A stretch of 64,000 nucleotides of DNA, from positions 26,904 to 90,903 of the forward strand of contig SCUI01000009.1 in NCBI GenBank assembly GCA_004297225.1, in the 5' to 3' direction. Numbering within the stretch: position 1 is the first letter of the stretch; the number at the start of each line of letters is the position of its first letter. Both the position numbers and the translations under genes were made by a program. This DNA is from Lysobacteraceae bacterium. GTDB taxonomy: Bacteria > Pseudomonadota > Gammaproteobacteria > Xanthomonadales > Xanthomonadaceae. Below are positions 54,800 through 63,880 of this stretch, one piece after another. Under the pieces are notes generated by a model. That model saw only the letters and a list, made by a program, of their open reading frames with translations. It ran no database searches and had not been told where the DNA came from.

Positions 54800-54814
54800 T
54801 CGCACATGCGCCGC

Positions 54815-55396
54815 ATGGCGGGTCTCCGACTCATCGTCGGGCTGGGCAATCCCGGCCCCGAACACCTCAGGACCCGGCACAACGCCGGGTTCTGGCTGGT
54901 GGATGCCCTGGCGCTGCGCGAGGGTGCGCGCTTCGGCCTGGAATCGAAACTGTTCGGCGAGACCTGCAAGGTCGTCATCGCCGGCCAGCCGGTCTGGCTG
55001 CTCAAGCCGGCCACCTTCATGAATGCTTCTGGCAAGTCGGTGGCGGCGGCGCTGCGCTACTGGAAGATCGAACCCGAGGAAGCACTGCTGGCCCACGACG
55101 ACCTCGACCTGCCGCCGGGGACGGCGCGGCTCAAGTTCGACGGCGGCCACGGCGGCCAGAACGGGTTGCGCGACACCATGCGCCTGCTCGGCCATGGCCG
55201 CTTCCACCGCCTGCGCATCGGCATCGGCCATCCCGGCCACAAGGACCGGGTGACGCCCTGGGTGCTGGGCAAGCCCGGCCGCGACGACGAGGCGGCGATG
55301 CTGCGCGCCGTCGACGACGCCCTGGACGTGCTGCCGCTCGCGGTCGCCGGCGACTTCAACGAGGCCATGAAGCGCCTCCACACGGATAAACAGTAA
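54815..55396 (+). CDS. pth: Peptidyl-tRNA hydrolase
   Basis: Recycles tRNA from peptidyl-tRNA released during translation. The 193-residue protein starts [24 protein letters not shown], with the catalytic His in [29 protein letters not shown] and [11 protein letters not shown]. In-frame starts at 54779 and 54806 are alternatives. Its TAA stop shares one base with the ychF start (TAATG). Confidence 0.97.
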   Translation: MAGLRLIVGLGNPGPEHLRTRHNAGFWLVDALALREGARFGLESKLFGETCKVVIAGQPVWLLKPATFMNASGKSVAAALRYWKIEPEEALLAHDDLDLPPGTARLKFDGGHGGQNGLRDTMRLLGHGRFHRLRIGIGHPGHKDRVTPWVLGKPGRDDEAAMLRAVDDALDVLPLAVAGDFNEAMKRLHTDKQ

Positions 55397-56487
55397 TGGG
55401 CATCAAATGCGGCATCGTCGGCCTGCCGAACGTCGGCAAGTCGACCCTGTTCAACGCGCTGACCAAGGCCGGGATCGCGGCGGCCAACTTCCCGTTCTGC
55501 ACGATCGAGCCGAACGTCGGGGTGGTGCCGGTTCCCGATCCGCGGCTGCACGCGCTTTCGGAGATCGTCAAGCCCCAGCGGGTCGTGCCGACCGCGGTCG
55601 AGTTCGTCGACATCGCCGGGCTGGTGGCCGGCGCGGCATCGGGCGAGGGCCTGGGCAACAAGTTCCTGGCCCACATCCGCGAGGTGGACGCGATCACCCA
55701 CGTGGTCCGCTGCTTCGAGAACGACGACGTCATCCACGTCAACAACAAGGTCGACCCGATCGCCGACATCGAGACCATCGACACCGAGCTGGCGCTGGCG
55801 GACCTGGAGTCGGTGGACAAGGCGATCGCCCGCTTCGAGCGGGTCGCCAAGAGCGGCGACAAGGACGCCCGGGCCCGGATCGAGGTCCTGCAGAAGCTGC
55901 GTTCGGCGCTGGACCAGGGACGGGCGGCGCGGACCGTGGCGCTGGACGAAGAGGGCCAGGCCCTGGTCCGGGACCTGTTCCTGCTGACCCTGAAGCCGGT
56001 GATGTACGTGGCCAACGTGCTCGAGGACGGCTTCGAGGACAACCCGCACCTGGACGCCGTGCGCGCCCGCGCGCAGGCCGAGGGCGCCGAGGTGGTGCCG
56101 GTCTCGGCGGCGATCGAGGAGGAGCTGAGCCAGCTCGAGGACGCAGACCGCGACGCCTTCCTCCAGGACCTGGGCCTGGAGGAGCCGGGGCTGAACCGGG
56201 TGATCCGTGCCGCGTACAAGCTGCTGGGCCTGCAGACCTACTTCACCGCCGGCGTGAAGGAAGTCCGCGCCTGGACCGTGAAGGCGGGGGCCACCGCGCC
56301 GCAGGCCGCCGCGGTCATCCACACCGACTTCGAGAAGGGCTTCATCCGCGCCGAGACCATCGGCTACGACGACTTCGTGAAGTACCGCGGCGAAGCCGGG
56401 GCCCGCGAAGCGGGCCGGCTGCGCCTGGAAGGCAAGGAATACCGGGTGCAGGAAGGCGACGTCCTGCACTTCCGCTTCAACGTCTGA
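55396..56487 (+). CDS. ychF: Redox-regulated ATPase YchF (Obg family)
   Basis: A translation-associated P-loop NTPase that prefers ATP over GTP. The 363-residue protein has [18 protein letters not shown] (Walker A), [20 protein letters not shown] (switch II), NKVDPI, a helical coiled insert and the C-terminal TGS domain ([25 protein letters not shown]). It is coupled to pth by a shared base and ends the ispE-ychF block. Confidence 0.98.
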   Translation: MGIKCGIVGLPNVGKSTLFNALTKAGIAAANFPFCTIEPNVGVVPVPDPRLHALSEIVKPQRVVPTAVEFVDIAGLVAGAASGEGLGNKFLAHIREVDAITHVVRCFENDDVIHVNNKVDPIADIETIDTELALADLESVDKAIARFERVAKSGDKDARARIEVLQKLRSALDQGRAARTVALDEEGQALVRDLFLLTLKPVMYVANVLEDGFEDNPHLDAVRARAQAEGAEVVPVSAAIEEELSQLEDADRDAFLQDLGLEEPGLNRVIRAAYKLLGLQTYFTAGVKEVRAWTVKAGATAPQAAAVIHTDFEKGFIRAETIGYDDFVKYRGEAGAREAGRLRLEGKEYRVQEGDVLHFRFNV

Positions 56488-56509
56488 GCCAGTCGTCCCG
56501 GGCCGGCGG

Positions 56510-59500
56510 TTACAGCGCCTCGCCGCCGAACTTCCAGGTGAAATTCAGGAAGTACGCGCGGCCGATCGTGTCGTACCAGTTGAAGTTGTAGTATGGGTAG
56601 TCGATGTTGCTGAAGTCGCGCGGCGGCATCGCGTTGGTCAGGTTGTTCACCGCCAGCGAAACCCGCGCGTGGTCGCTGATCCTGTAGCCCACCGAGGCGT
56701 TGTAGCGCCAGATGGCGGGCAGGTAGGCCTCGACTTCCGGCAGGTAGTCCTCGTCCCAGTCCTGGTACCAGAAGTTCTCGTCTGTGGGGATCCTGCCCAG
56801 CCGCGATGCGTACAGCGTGGCGTCCCAGTCGTTGGACTCCCAGCCGATCCTGGCGTTGAACTTGTTGCGCGGGATGTCGTAGCCGCTGTTGATGGCGAGC
56901 ATGTCGACGAGCGCCGCGTCGGGGGCGTCCCGGCGTTCGTGCGAGTCGACCCAGGTGTAGTTGGCGGAAAAGCGGAACGTGCCGACCCGGGTTTCCAGGC
57001 GGTAGTTGGCGCTGGCGTCCACGCCGTTGGTCCGCTCCATGCCGATGTTCACGTAGCCGCCGTGGACCGTGGCGATGTGGTTGTCGGCGCCGCTGCGCAC
57101 GACGCGCGCGATGGTCTCGGCGCAGAACTGCGAGCCGGAATCCTGGCCGATGCCAAGCAGGCAGTCGTGTTCGTCCCGAAGGATCCGGTTCACGCTCAGC
57201 GATTGCGTCTGGTCGCGCATCTCGATGTCGTACCAGTCCAGGGTGAAATCCAGCGCCGGCGTCGGCGACCACACTACGCCCGCGGTCCAGGACGTGCTGG
57301 TTTCCGGCTTCAACGTCAGGTCGCCGCTCCGGTCCAGCTGGAAACCCTCGCTGGAGAAGTCGCAGTCCTCGAACGGGACGCCCGGCTGCTCGGTGGCGCA
57401 GCGGTAGTAATCGATGCCGCCGCTGTCGACGAAGCCCTTGCCGGCGTACAGGTGGTGCAGTTCCGGCGCGCGGAACGCGGTGCCGTAGGACCCGCGCAGC
57501 AGCAGCGTGTCGAACGGCCGCCACTCCAGGCCGCCGCTGTAGGTGAACCTGCTCTGGGTGCGCCCTGAATAGCGGTACCGGTCGTAGCGGCCGGCCATGC
57601 TCAGGTCCAGGCTGTCCAGCAAGGGCATGCGCAGTTCGCTGGCGACCGCCCAGCGGTTGCGGCTGCCGTGGCCGTCCTGGTCCTTCCAGCCCCAGTAGTA
57701 GAAGGAGTCGCCGGTGGCCCTGGGGTCGGTGTTCAGGTCGTAGCCCTGGTTGCCGACTTCGGCCGTCGCGGCGATGCCCGCCGCACCGCCGCGCAGTTCG
57801 AACAGGTTCGCGTTGGTCACCGTGAACGACAGCGCCCCGTTGTGCGACTCGGGGTTGTACACGATGCGCCCCAGCATCGAGTCGAGCTGCGCGGTGGTCA
57901 ACGGCGTGTAGAAGCGCTCCAGGTCGCCGTCATAAACCGGATAGCCGTCCGCATCCGTACCCAGCTGCGGGCCCATGAAGTAGTCGTTGGCCACGTCGGC
58001 GATGATGCGCGGCCAGCTCACCTCCGACTTGTACCGCGAGTAGCTCAGCGCCGCCTCGTAATCCCAGTCCTGGCCGAATCGGCCGCGGAAACCGGTGGTC
58101 AGGCCGATGGTCTTGCCCGTGGTCTCGGTGAAGCTGTTCTCCACCCCGCCCAGTTCCTGGGGCGTGAACCGGCGGCGCCACCATTCGAGCTGGCCGGTGC
58201 GCTGGTTGAAGAAGTAGTCGGTGATGGCATCGGTCTGCGCCGTTTCCCAGGTGGGCAGGCGGCCGAGCTGCTTCATTTCCCGGTAGCCCAGCTGCAGGTC
58301 GGCGAACCACTCGCTGCCGCCGCCGAAGTCGTAGCGGAAGGAGCCGTAGGCGGTGATGCCGCGGCGCTTGTGGACGATGGTCTGCAGCGCGGCGGCGGTA
58401 TCGCTGCCGCAATAGGATTCTCCGTAGCGGTTGTCGGTGACGTAGTAGGAATCGCGGTTGCCCGCATCGTTGCAGGTCGCTTCGCCGGGGTCGAGCCAGG
58501 TGTCGTACCAGTCGCTGCGCGCGAAGTAGTCCAGCGGTCGGTAATAGTTGTCGAAATCGGGGATGTCCCTGGACGAATCCTGGCGATCGCGCTGGTAGCC
58601 CCACAGCGGCTTCTGCTCGTTCAGTTCCACGCCCACCACCGCGTCCAGGGCGCCCCGCGAGAAGCCGCCGGACACGGTCAGGTTGTACGACTCGCCGCCG
58701 CCCAGGTGGGTGTCGCCGTAGCGGACGTTCATGGTCAGGCCGTCGGCCCGCTTCTTCAGGATGATGTTGACCACGCCGGACACCGCATCGGAGCCGTAGA
58801 TCGCGGAGGCGCTGCCGGTCAGCACTTCGATGCGATCCACCATGCCCAGCGGGATGCTGGAAATGTCGGTGGCGCTGACCCCGCCGTCCATCGGCAGCGG
58901 GAAGTCGGCCACGCGGCGGCCGTTGACCAGGACCAGGGTGTGGTTCGGGCCCAGGCCGCGCAGGTCGACCTGCTGCGCACCGGGGGTGAAGTCCGAGTTG
59001 CTGATCGATTGCGGGCTCTGGGTTGCGCCGTTGTTCTGGGTCATGGAGCCCATCACTTCCGGCATCGTGGTGAAGCCGCTGGCGCTGATCTGCTCGGCGG
59101 TGATCACGCTGATCGGCGAGGGCCCCTCGATCTGGGCGCGCGGGATGCGCGAGCCGGTGACCTGGACGGCCGGCAGCTCCGTGGGCGGCGGCGGTTCCTC
59201 CTCGGGCGGATCCTGGGCCGGGGGCGTGGCCTGCGCGGGCGCGGCCTGCCGGGCAGGGCCGTCGCCTGCCTTGACGATCACCACCGCGCCGGACGGGTCC
59301 CGGTGCGAGACGTAACCGGTGCCCTGCAGCAGCTTGTCCAACACGGCGTCGTGGGGCAGGGTTCCGCGCACGCCACGGGTCCGCACGCCGCGCAGCTGGT
59401 CGGCGCGGTAGATGAATTGCGCGCCCGACTGCCGGGCAAGGCTGTCGAGCGCGCTGACCAGATCCGAAGCGGGAATGTCGATCGGCCGGGCGGGCGCGGC

Positions 59501-59569
59501 CTGCGCATGGGCGGACAGTGCCAGCAGGCAGGCGGCGGCGAGCGGAAGAATGCGGAAGCGACTGGACAA
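56510..59569 (-). CDS. TonB-dependent receptor with STN signalling domain
   Basis: A 1019-residue outer-membrane receptor/transducer. The signal peptide (ILPLAAACLLALSAHAQA) is followed by a secretin/TonB N-terminal STN domain (IDIPASDLVSALDSLARQSGAQFIYRADQL to about residue 85), a Pro-rich linker, the plug (LPAVQVTGSRIPRAQIEGPSPISVITAEQ, VLVNGRRVADFPLP, GSASAIYGSDAVSGVVNIILKK) and a 22-strand-type barrel ending WKFGGEAL. The probable start is TTG at 59569 with GGGGAGGG just upstream. It follows the fecI-fecR genes, so it fits a three-part cell-surface signalling system. The ligand is unknown. Confidence 0.92.
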   Translation of the reverse strand: MSSRFRILPLAAACLLALSAHAQAAPARPIDIPASDLVSALDSLARQSGAQFIYRADQLRGVRTRGVRGTLPHDAVLDKLLQGTGYVSHRDPSGAVVIVKAGDGPARQAAPAQATPPAQDPPEEEPPPPTELPAVQVTGSRIPRAQIEGPSPISVITAEQISASGFTTMPEVMGSMTQNNGATQSPQSISNSDFTPGAQQVDLRGLGPNHTLVLVNGRRVADFPLPMDGGVSATDISSIPLGMVDRIEVLTGSASAIYGSDAVSGVVNIILKKRADGLTMNVRYGDTHLGGGESYNLTVSGGFSRGALDAVVGVELNEQKPLWGYQRDRQDSSRDIPDFDNYYRPLDYFARSDWYDTWLDPGEATCNDAGNRDSYYVTDNRYGESYCGSDTAAALQTIVHKRRGITAYGSFRYDFGGGSEWFADLQLGYREMKQLGRLPTWETAQTDAITDYFFNQRTGQLEWWRRRFTPQELGGVENSFTETTGKTIGLTTGFRGRFGQDWDYEAALSYSRYKSEVSWPRIIADVANDYFMGPQLGTDADGYPVYDGDLERFYTPLTTAQLDSMLGRIVYNPESHNGALSFTVTNANLFELRGGAAGIAATAEVGNQGYDLNTDPRATGDSFYYWGWKDQDGHGSRNRWAVASELRMPLLDSLDLSMAGRYDRYRYSGRTQSRFTYSGGLEWRPFDTLLLRGSYGTAFRAPELHHLYAGKGFVDSGGIDYYRCATEQPGVPFEDCDFSSEGFQLDRSGDLTLKPETSTSWTAGVVWSPTPALDFTLDWYDIEMRDQTQSLSVNRILRDEHDCLLGIGQDSGSQFCAETIARVVRSGADNHIATVHGGYVNIGMERTNGVDASANYRLETRVGTFRFSANYTWVDSHERRDAPDAALVDMLAINSGYDIPRNKFNARIGWESNDWDATLYASRLGRIPTDENFWYQDWDEDYLPEVEAYLPAIWRYNASVGYRISDHARVSLAVNNLTNAMPPRDFSNIDYPYYNFNWYDTIGRAYFLNFTWKFGGEAL

Positions 59570-59661
59570 GGGACCCTCCCCGGTGGCGGGCGGCACCCGC
59601 CCTCTCCACCCTCTGACGAACGAACGACGCAAATCCCGCCTGCCCGCGGCTGCGCCCCGGC

Positions 59662-60771
59662 CTACCGGTCGCGCAGCACGATCCGGTCGTCGTGCGGCTC
59701 GACGCGGACCCCGAACCCCTGCTCCAGCAAGCGCGCGAACGCCTCGGCATTCGACCAGCGGAAGTTGCCGCCGATCCGGATCGAGGCGAGCGCAGGGTCC
59801 CCGAGCACGAGCTTGCGCGCGTTGTAGCGGTTGAACTCGGCGACGGCCGTGCCCAGCGGCGTGTCGTGGAAGGCGAGGAAGCCGTCGCGCCAGCTCAGCA
59901 GCTGTTCGGCCGCGGCCACGGTCCCGCTGGTCACGACCACGCCGTCCGCGGTGGCCAGCGCGATGCTGCCGGCGGGCAGCAACGTGGTGGGCTGGCGCGG
60001 GCCATCGGCGCCGGCGGCGGACTCCAGCCGGACCAGGCCTTCGGTCACCACGACCCGCATCCCGTCCGCGCCGCGTCGCACCGCGAAGCGGGTGCCGACG
60101 GCAACCGCGCGGTGGCCGGCCGCCGCGACCACGAACGGACGCCGCGGATCGCGGGCGGCGTGGAAGAACGCTTCGCCACGCTCCAGTTCGACATGGCGCT
60201 CGCGGCGCGACAGGTTGACGACGATGCGGCTGTCGCTGCTGAGCGTCGCCTCGGTGCCGTCCGCCAGCGACAGTGATTCCAGGCTGCCGACCGCGGTGCG
60301 GTAGGCGACCGGCGCCGCCGCGGTGGAATAGTGCCGCCAGCCCAGTGCCGAGGACACGGCCAGCACGACCAGCATCGCGGCGACGCCGACTGGGAACCCG
60401 CGCCGACGGTGTGTCCGCCGTCCCGGCGCGAACACCAGCGTGGCCGGGTCCAGCCCCCACGGCACCGCGGGGTCCCTTGCAGGCGGTGCCCCGGCGGGCA
60501 CCGGGCCCGCGCCTTGCCCGCCGGCCCAGGTCCATTGGCCGCGCGGCGGCACGATTCCGGGCGGTTGTCCGGCGCCCAGCGCCTTCAGCCGGCCGGCCTC
60601 GCGCCAGGCTGCTTCCAACCGCACCCGGGCGACCCGATGTGCGGTGGCCCCGGCGAGCCAAGCCTCGAACGCTGCTTCGTCATGGGCGCTCCAGCCATGG
60701 GCGTCGCGCCGGGCCAGCCAGGCCGCGGCTTCGCGCTCAATCCGGGTACCGCCAGCCATGTCCGTTCCCAT
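59662..60771 (-). CDS. FecR-family anti-sigma/transmembrane regulator
   Basis: Relays the signal from an STN-type TonB receptor to a cytoplasmic sigma factor. The 369-residue protein has an N-terminal cytoplasmic DUF4880-like part (AAAWLARRDAHGWSAHDEAAFEAWLA), one transmembrane helix (VGVAAMLVVLAVSSALGW), the FecR periplasmic domain (YRTAVGSLESLSLADGTEATLSSDSRIVV, VELERGEAFF) and a C-terminal STN-like segment (NRYNARKLVLGDPALASIRIGGNF). It overlaps the sigma gene by 35 bases and lies 92 bases before the receptor gene. Confidence 0.93.
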   Translation of the reverse strand: MGTDMAGGTRIEREAAAWLARRDAHGWSAHDEAAFEAWLAGATAHRVARVRLEAAWREAGRLKALGAGQPPGIVPPRGQWTWAGGQGAGPVPAGAPPARDPAVPWGLDPATLVFAPGRRTHRRRGFPVGVAAMLVVLAVSSALGWRHYSTAAAPVAYRTAVGSLESLSLADGTEATLSSDSRIVVNLSRRERHVELERGEAFFHAARDPRRPFVVAAAGHRAVAVGTRFAVRRGADGMRVVVTEGLVRLESAAGADGPRQPTTLLPAGSIALATADGVVVTSGTVAAAEQLLSWRDGFLAFHDTPLGTAVAEFNRYNARKLVLGDPALASIRIGGNFRWSNAEAFARLLEQGFGVRVEPHDDRIVLRDR

Positions 60772-61324
60772 CTCCGGTCTCCGCCGCGTGCGCGGGCTCC
60801 GCCCGCCGTGCCTGCCCGTTTCCGTAGAAATGCTCGGCGATCAGGCGGACGCCCTTGGCGAGCTGCTTCTCGACCGTCTTCTCGTTGATGCCCAGGCGCG
60901 CGGCGACTTCCTTCTGCGAAAGCTCCTCGACCCGCCGCAGCCACACCACTTCGCGGCAGCGCCCGGGCAGGCGGTCGAAGGCCATGGCCAGCCGCTTCAG
61001 GGCCTGCCGCCCGCCGCACCAGCGTTCGGGCGACCGGTCATCCATCAAGACGTGCGAAGGCTCGAAATCACCCATGGGTTCGATCGACACCACCCGCGCC
61101 CGGCGCGCGCGGTCCGCCAGCAGGTGGCGCGCGCTGGCGAACAGGAAGGCCCTGGGCTGCGTGGGCAGCGCCTTGCCGGCGGCTTCGTAGACGCGGACGT
61201 AGACCTCCTGGCGCAGGTCGTGGATTTCCGCCTGGTCGGGCCAGCAGCGGCGCAGGTAGCGCAGCAGGGCTTCCTCGTGGACGAGGATTTCCTGTGCGAA
61301 CCAGCGGTCCAGTGGCGTCGGCAT
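60737..61324 (-). CDS. FecI-type ECF sigma factor
   Basis: Directs transcription, most likely of its own receptor operon, when FecR is triggered. The 195-residue protein has region 2 (LLRYLRRCWPDQAEIHDLRQEVYVRVYEAA, FLFASARHLLADRARR) and region 4 (LPGRCREVVWLRRVEELSQKEVAARLGINEKTVEKQLAKG), both of FecI type. It is divergent from the cyanophycinase fusion gene with 113 bases between the starts, so the two could share regulatory sequence. Confidence 0.93.
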   Translation of the reverse strand: MPTPLDRWFAQEILVHEEALLRYLRRCWPDQAEIHDLRQEVYVRVYEAAGKALPTQPRAFLFASARHLLADRARRARVVSIEPMGDFEPSHVLMDDRSPERWCGGRQALKRLAMAFDRLPGRCREVVWLRRVEELSQKEVAARLGINEKTVEKQLAKGVRLIAEHFYGNGQARRAEPAHAAETGDGNGHGWRYPD

Positions 61325-61437
61325 CCGGCGAACGATAGCCCAATCCCCGGCCGTGGCGGCCGTGGCGGAAGGGGGAAACGCCGCCGCCGTTCGTCCTTGG
61401 TATGTGGATGCCGGTACCGGCGAATACGGGGAAAGCG

Positions 61438-63375
61438 ATGAAGCGACGCACGTGGTGGTCCGTGATCCTTGCCGCGGTGCTGTCCGCGCAGTGGGCGGCC
61501 GCCGCCGCGGCCGACACGGGCCACTACGTGCTGGGCGACACCGCGGCCGCGACGCCGGGCACGCTCTCGCCGGGCCTGCTGTTGATGGGGGGCGGCGACC
61601 GCAACCACGAGGCGCTGCGCTGGTTCATGGCGAAGGCCGGCCACGGCCACATCGTCGTCCTGCGCGCTTCGCAGGCGGGCGAAGTCGGCGAGGAGTTCTA
61701 CGACGAAGTGGGCGGGATCGCGTCGGTGGAGACGTTCGTGTTCCACGATCGCGAGGCGGCCGGCGATCCGGCGATCCTGGCCGCGCTGGCGCGCGCGGAC
61801 GGCATCTTCATCGCCGGCGGCGACCAGTCCCGCTACGTGCGCTTCTGGCGCGGGACGCCGGTGGCGCGGGCGCTGGATGCGCATGTGCGCGCCGGCAAGC
61901 CGTTGGGCGGCACCAGCGCCGGCCTCGCCATCCTCGGGGAGTACCTGTACGGCGCGATGGACGGCGGCAGCCAGGCCAGCCCCGACGCCCTGGCCGATCC
62001 GCTGGGGCCCGGCAACACCATCGAAACCGATTTCCTGCACCTCGCGCTGCTGCGGGGGATCGTCACCGACACCCATTTCAGCGAACGCAACCGGCTCGGC
62101 CGGCTGGTCGCCTTCGTCGCCAAGGCCGAATCGATCGCCGGCCGCCCGCTGCTCGGCCTCGGCGTGGACGAGGACGCCGCGGTCGCGGTGGAAGCCGACG
62201 GCAGCGCGCGCGTCTTCGCCACCTCGCCCGGCGCGGGCGCGACGGTGGTGCAGGGCGGCTTCGCCGTGCAGCGCGAAGACGCGGCGATGCAGCTGGAGCG
62301 CGTGGATACCGTTGGCGTGGGGCGCGACTCGGTGCTGTACCTGCCGGACGCCCGCGTGGAACGGCCGATGTTCCGGCGCCACTACGCGGTGCGCGACGGT
62401 GTGCTGGCCGCGTTGGACGCGCCCTTGCTGGTGGTCCATGGCGGCGCGGGCGTGGAGCGCGCGGGGATGATCCCGGCCGACGAAGCGGCCGCCAGGCAGG
62501 CGCTGGAAGCGGCGCTGCGCGCCGGCCACGCGCGGCTGGCGGCCGGGAAGCCGGCCGTGGACGCGGTGGTCGCGGCGATCGCGGTGCTCGAGGACGACCC
62601 CCTGTTCAACGCCGGCAAGGGCGCGGTGTTCACCCACGACGGCCGCAACGAACTCGATGCTTCGATCATGGACGGCGCCTCGGGCAAGGCCGGCGCGGTG
62701 GCCGGCGTGCGGCGCGTGAAGAACCCGATTGCGCTCGCGCGCTCGGTGATGGATGCCTCGCGGCACGTGATGATGGTCGGCGACGGCGCCGAGGCGTTCG
62801 CGGAGGAGCTGGGGATCGAACTGGTCGACCCCTCGTACTTCCGCACCGAAAAGCGCTGGCGGCAGCTGCAGCGCGCGCTGCGGGAAGGGCGGCAGGCGCA
62901 GGCCAGCGGCTCGCCGCTGGTGCTGCCGGGCAAGGCCTATTTCGGCACCGTCGGCGCGCTGGCGCTGGACGCGCGGGGCCGGCTCGCCGCCGGCACCTCG
63001 ACCGGGGGCATGACCGACAAGCGCTACGGCCGGGTCGGCGACTCGCCCATCATCGGGGCCGGCACCTGGGCCGACCGCCGCTGTGCGGTGTCCGGCACCG
63101 GCTGGGGCGAGTACTACATCCGGGCCGCCGCCGCGCACGAGATCTGCGCGCGCGTGCGGCTGTCGGGACGGTCCATCGGCCATGCGAGCGAAAGCGTGAT
63201 CAACAGGGACATCCCCGCGGCGGGCGGCGACGGCGGCGCGATCGCGCTGGACGCGCAGGGCGTGGCCGCGTTCCCGTTCAACACCGAAGGCATGTACCGC
63301 GGCTGGGTCGGCGCGGACGGCGTGCCGCACGTGGCGATCTACAGGGAAGACCCGCTGCCCATGCCGGCATACTGA
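61438..63375 (+). CDS. Exported cyanophycinase / isoaspartyl peptidase (L-asparaginase) fusion
   Basis: A 645-residue two-enzyme protein. A signal peptide (VILAAVLSAQWAAAAAAD) leads to an S51 cyanophycinase-like domain (about 30-310): GLLLMGGGDRN, FIAGGDQSRYVRFW, candidate Ser160 in GGTSAGLAI, His213 in DTHFSERNRLGRL, Glu245 in GVDEDAAV. From about residue 328 an Ntn-hydrolase isoaspartyl peptidase follows: LLVVHGGAG, NAGKGAVFTHDGRNELDASIMDG, predicted self-cleavage before Thr504 (GTVGALALD), STGGMTDKRYGRVGDSPIIGAG. Cyanophycinase releases beta-Asp-Arg, and isoaspartyl peptidase splits it into Asp and Arg. The ATG has a GGGGA site. Confidence 0.92.
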   Translation: MKRRTWWSVILAAVLSAQWAAAAAADTGHYVLGDTAAATPGTLSPGLLLMGGGDRNHEALRWFMAKAGHGHIVVLRASQAGEVGEEFYDEVGGIASVETFVFHDREAAGDPAILAALARADGIFIAGGDQSRYVRFWRGTPVARALDAHVRAGKPLGGTSAGLAILGEYLYGAMDGGSQASPDALADPLGPGNTIETDFLHLALLRGIVTDTHFSERNRLGRLVAFVAKAESIAGRPLLGLGVDEDAAVAVEADGSARVFATSPGAGATVVQGGFAVQREDAAMQLERVDTVGVGRDSVLYLPDARVERPMFRRHYAVRDGVLAALDAPLLVVHGGAGVERAGMIPADEAAARQALEAALRAGHARLAAGKPAVDAVVAAIAVLEDDPLFNAGKGAVFTHDGRNELDASIMDGASGKAGAVAGVRRVKNPIALARSVMDASRHVMMVGDGAEAFAEELGIELVDPSYFRTEKRWRQLQRALREGRQAQASGSPLVLPGKAYFGTVGALALDARGRLAAGTSTGGMTDKRYGRVGDSPIIGAGTWADRRCAVSGTGWGEYYIRAAAAHEICARVRLSGRSIGHASESVINRDIPAAGGDGGAIALDAQGVAAFPFNTEGMYRGWVGADGVPHVAIYREDPLPMPAY

Positions 63376-63493
63376 GCAGGGCGGCCGCCTGCCTGCCGGC
63401 GCGCGGCAGGATCGGCGCCGCCGGCCCCGCCTCGGGTGGCCCGGCCGGGGCGCTTCCGGGTCCGCCATCACGGTCGAAAGCCAGCCACCACCG
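63376..63493. other. Gene-free region before the tRNA operon
   Basis: 118 GC-rich bases after the fusion gene. A 7-bp hairpin (63392-63398 with 63404-63410) occurs soon after the stop codon but without a T-run; it may contribute to termination of the upstream gene. Nothing else is evident. Confidence 0.5.
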
Positions 63494-63522
63494 TTGACAC
63501 GAATTGCCGCGCGCGTCAAAAT
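63494..63522 (+). promoter_or_regulatory. Promoter of the tRNA-Tyr-Gly-Thr-tuf operon
   Basis: A perfect -35 TTGACA (63494-63499), 17-base spacer and CAAAAT (63517-63522, four of six consensus bases) lie 36 bases before tRNA-Tyr. The following GC-rich discriminator (CGCGGG) is typical of growth-rate and stringently controlled stable-RNA promoters. Confidence 0.7.
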
Positions 63523-63558
63523 CGCGGGCTGTTTCACCGGAATGCGGCAAGGACAACC

Positions 63559-63644
63559 GGAGGGATACCCAAGCGGCCAACGGGGGCAGACTGTAAATCT
63601 GCTGGCTTACGCCTTCGGTGGTTCGAATCCACCTCCCTCCACCA
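63559..63644 (+). tRNA. tRNA-Tyr (GTA)
   Basis: An 86-base class II tRNA with long variable arm. The acceptor GGAGGGA pairs with TCCCTCC (63634-63640), the anticodon loop contains GTA between CAGA-type stem halves, the T loop is TTCGAAT and CCA is encoded. First gene of the tRNA-tuf operon. Confidence 0.97.
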
Positions 63645-63673
63645 GTTTTCCTGCAGGTCCAGAGATACCCGTC

Positions 63674-63747
63674 GCGGGAGTAGTTCAACGGTAGAACCTC
63701 AGCCTTCCAAGCTGATGGTGCGGGTTCGATTCCCGTCTCCCGCTCCA
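63674..63747 (+). tRNA. tRNA-Gly (TCC)
   Basis: A 74-base tRNA: acceptor GCGGGAG pairs with CTCCCGC, anticodon stem TCAGC/GCTGA encloses CTTCCAA (anticodon TCC), T loop TTCGATT, CCA encoded. It lies 29 bases after tRNA-Tyr. Confidence 0.97.
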
Positions 63748-63778
63748 TTGAACTCCACGCGACAACCACAAGTTCCAC

Positions 63779-63854
63779 GCTCACGTAGCTCAGTCGGTAG
63801 AGCACCTCCTTGGTAAGGAGGAGGTCGATGGTTCGATTCCATTCGTGAGCACCA
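63779..63854 (+). tRNA. tRNA-Thr (GGT)
   Basis: A 76-base tRNA: acceptor GCTCACG pairs with CGTGAGC, anticodon loop TTGGTAA (anticodon GGT), T loop TTCGATT, CCA encoded. It lies 31 bases after tRNA-Gly and 26 bases before tuf, the conserved tyrU-glyT-thrT-tufB order. Confidence 0.97.
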
Positions 63855-63880
63855 CACACAACCGTTAACGAGACGCAGCC

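Noticed and set aside
57668..59827. 719-codon plus-strand frame opposite the TonB receptor
   Set aside because: Antisense of a complete receptor with STN, plug and barrel signatures; no ribosome site or domain.
63392..63410. Hairpin after the cyanophycinase fusion as an intrinsic terminator
   Set aside because: Stem is only 7 bp and no T-run follows, so I only mention it in the gene-free region.
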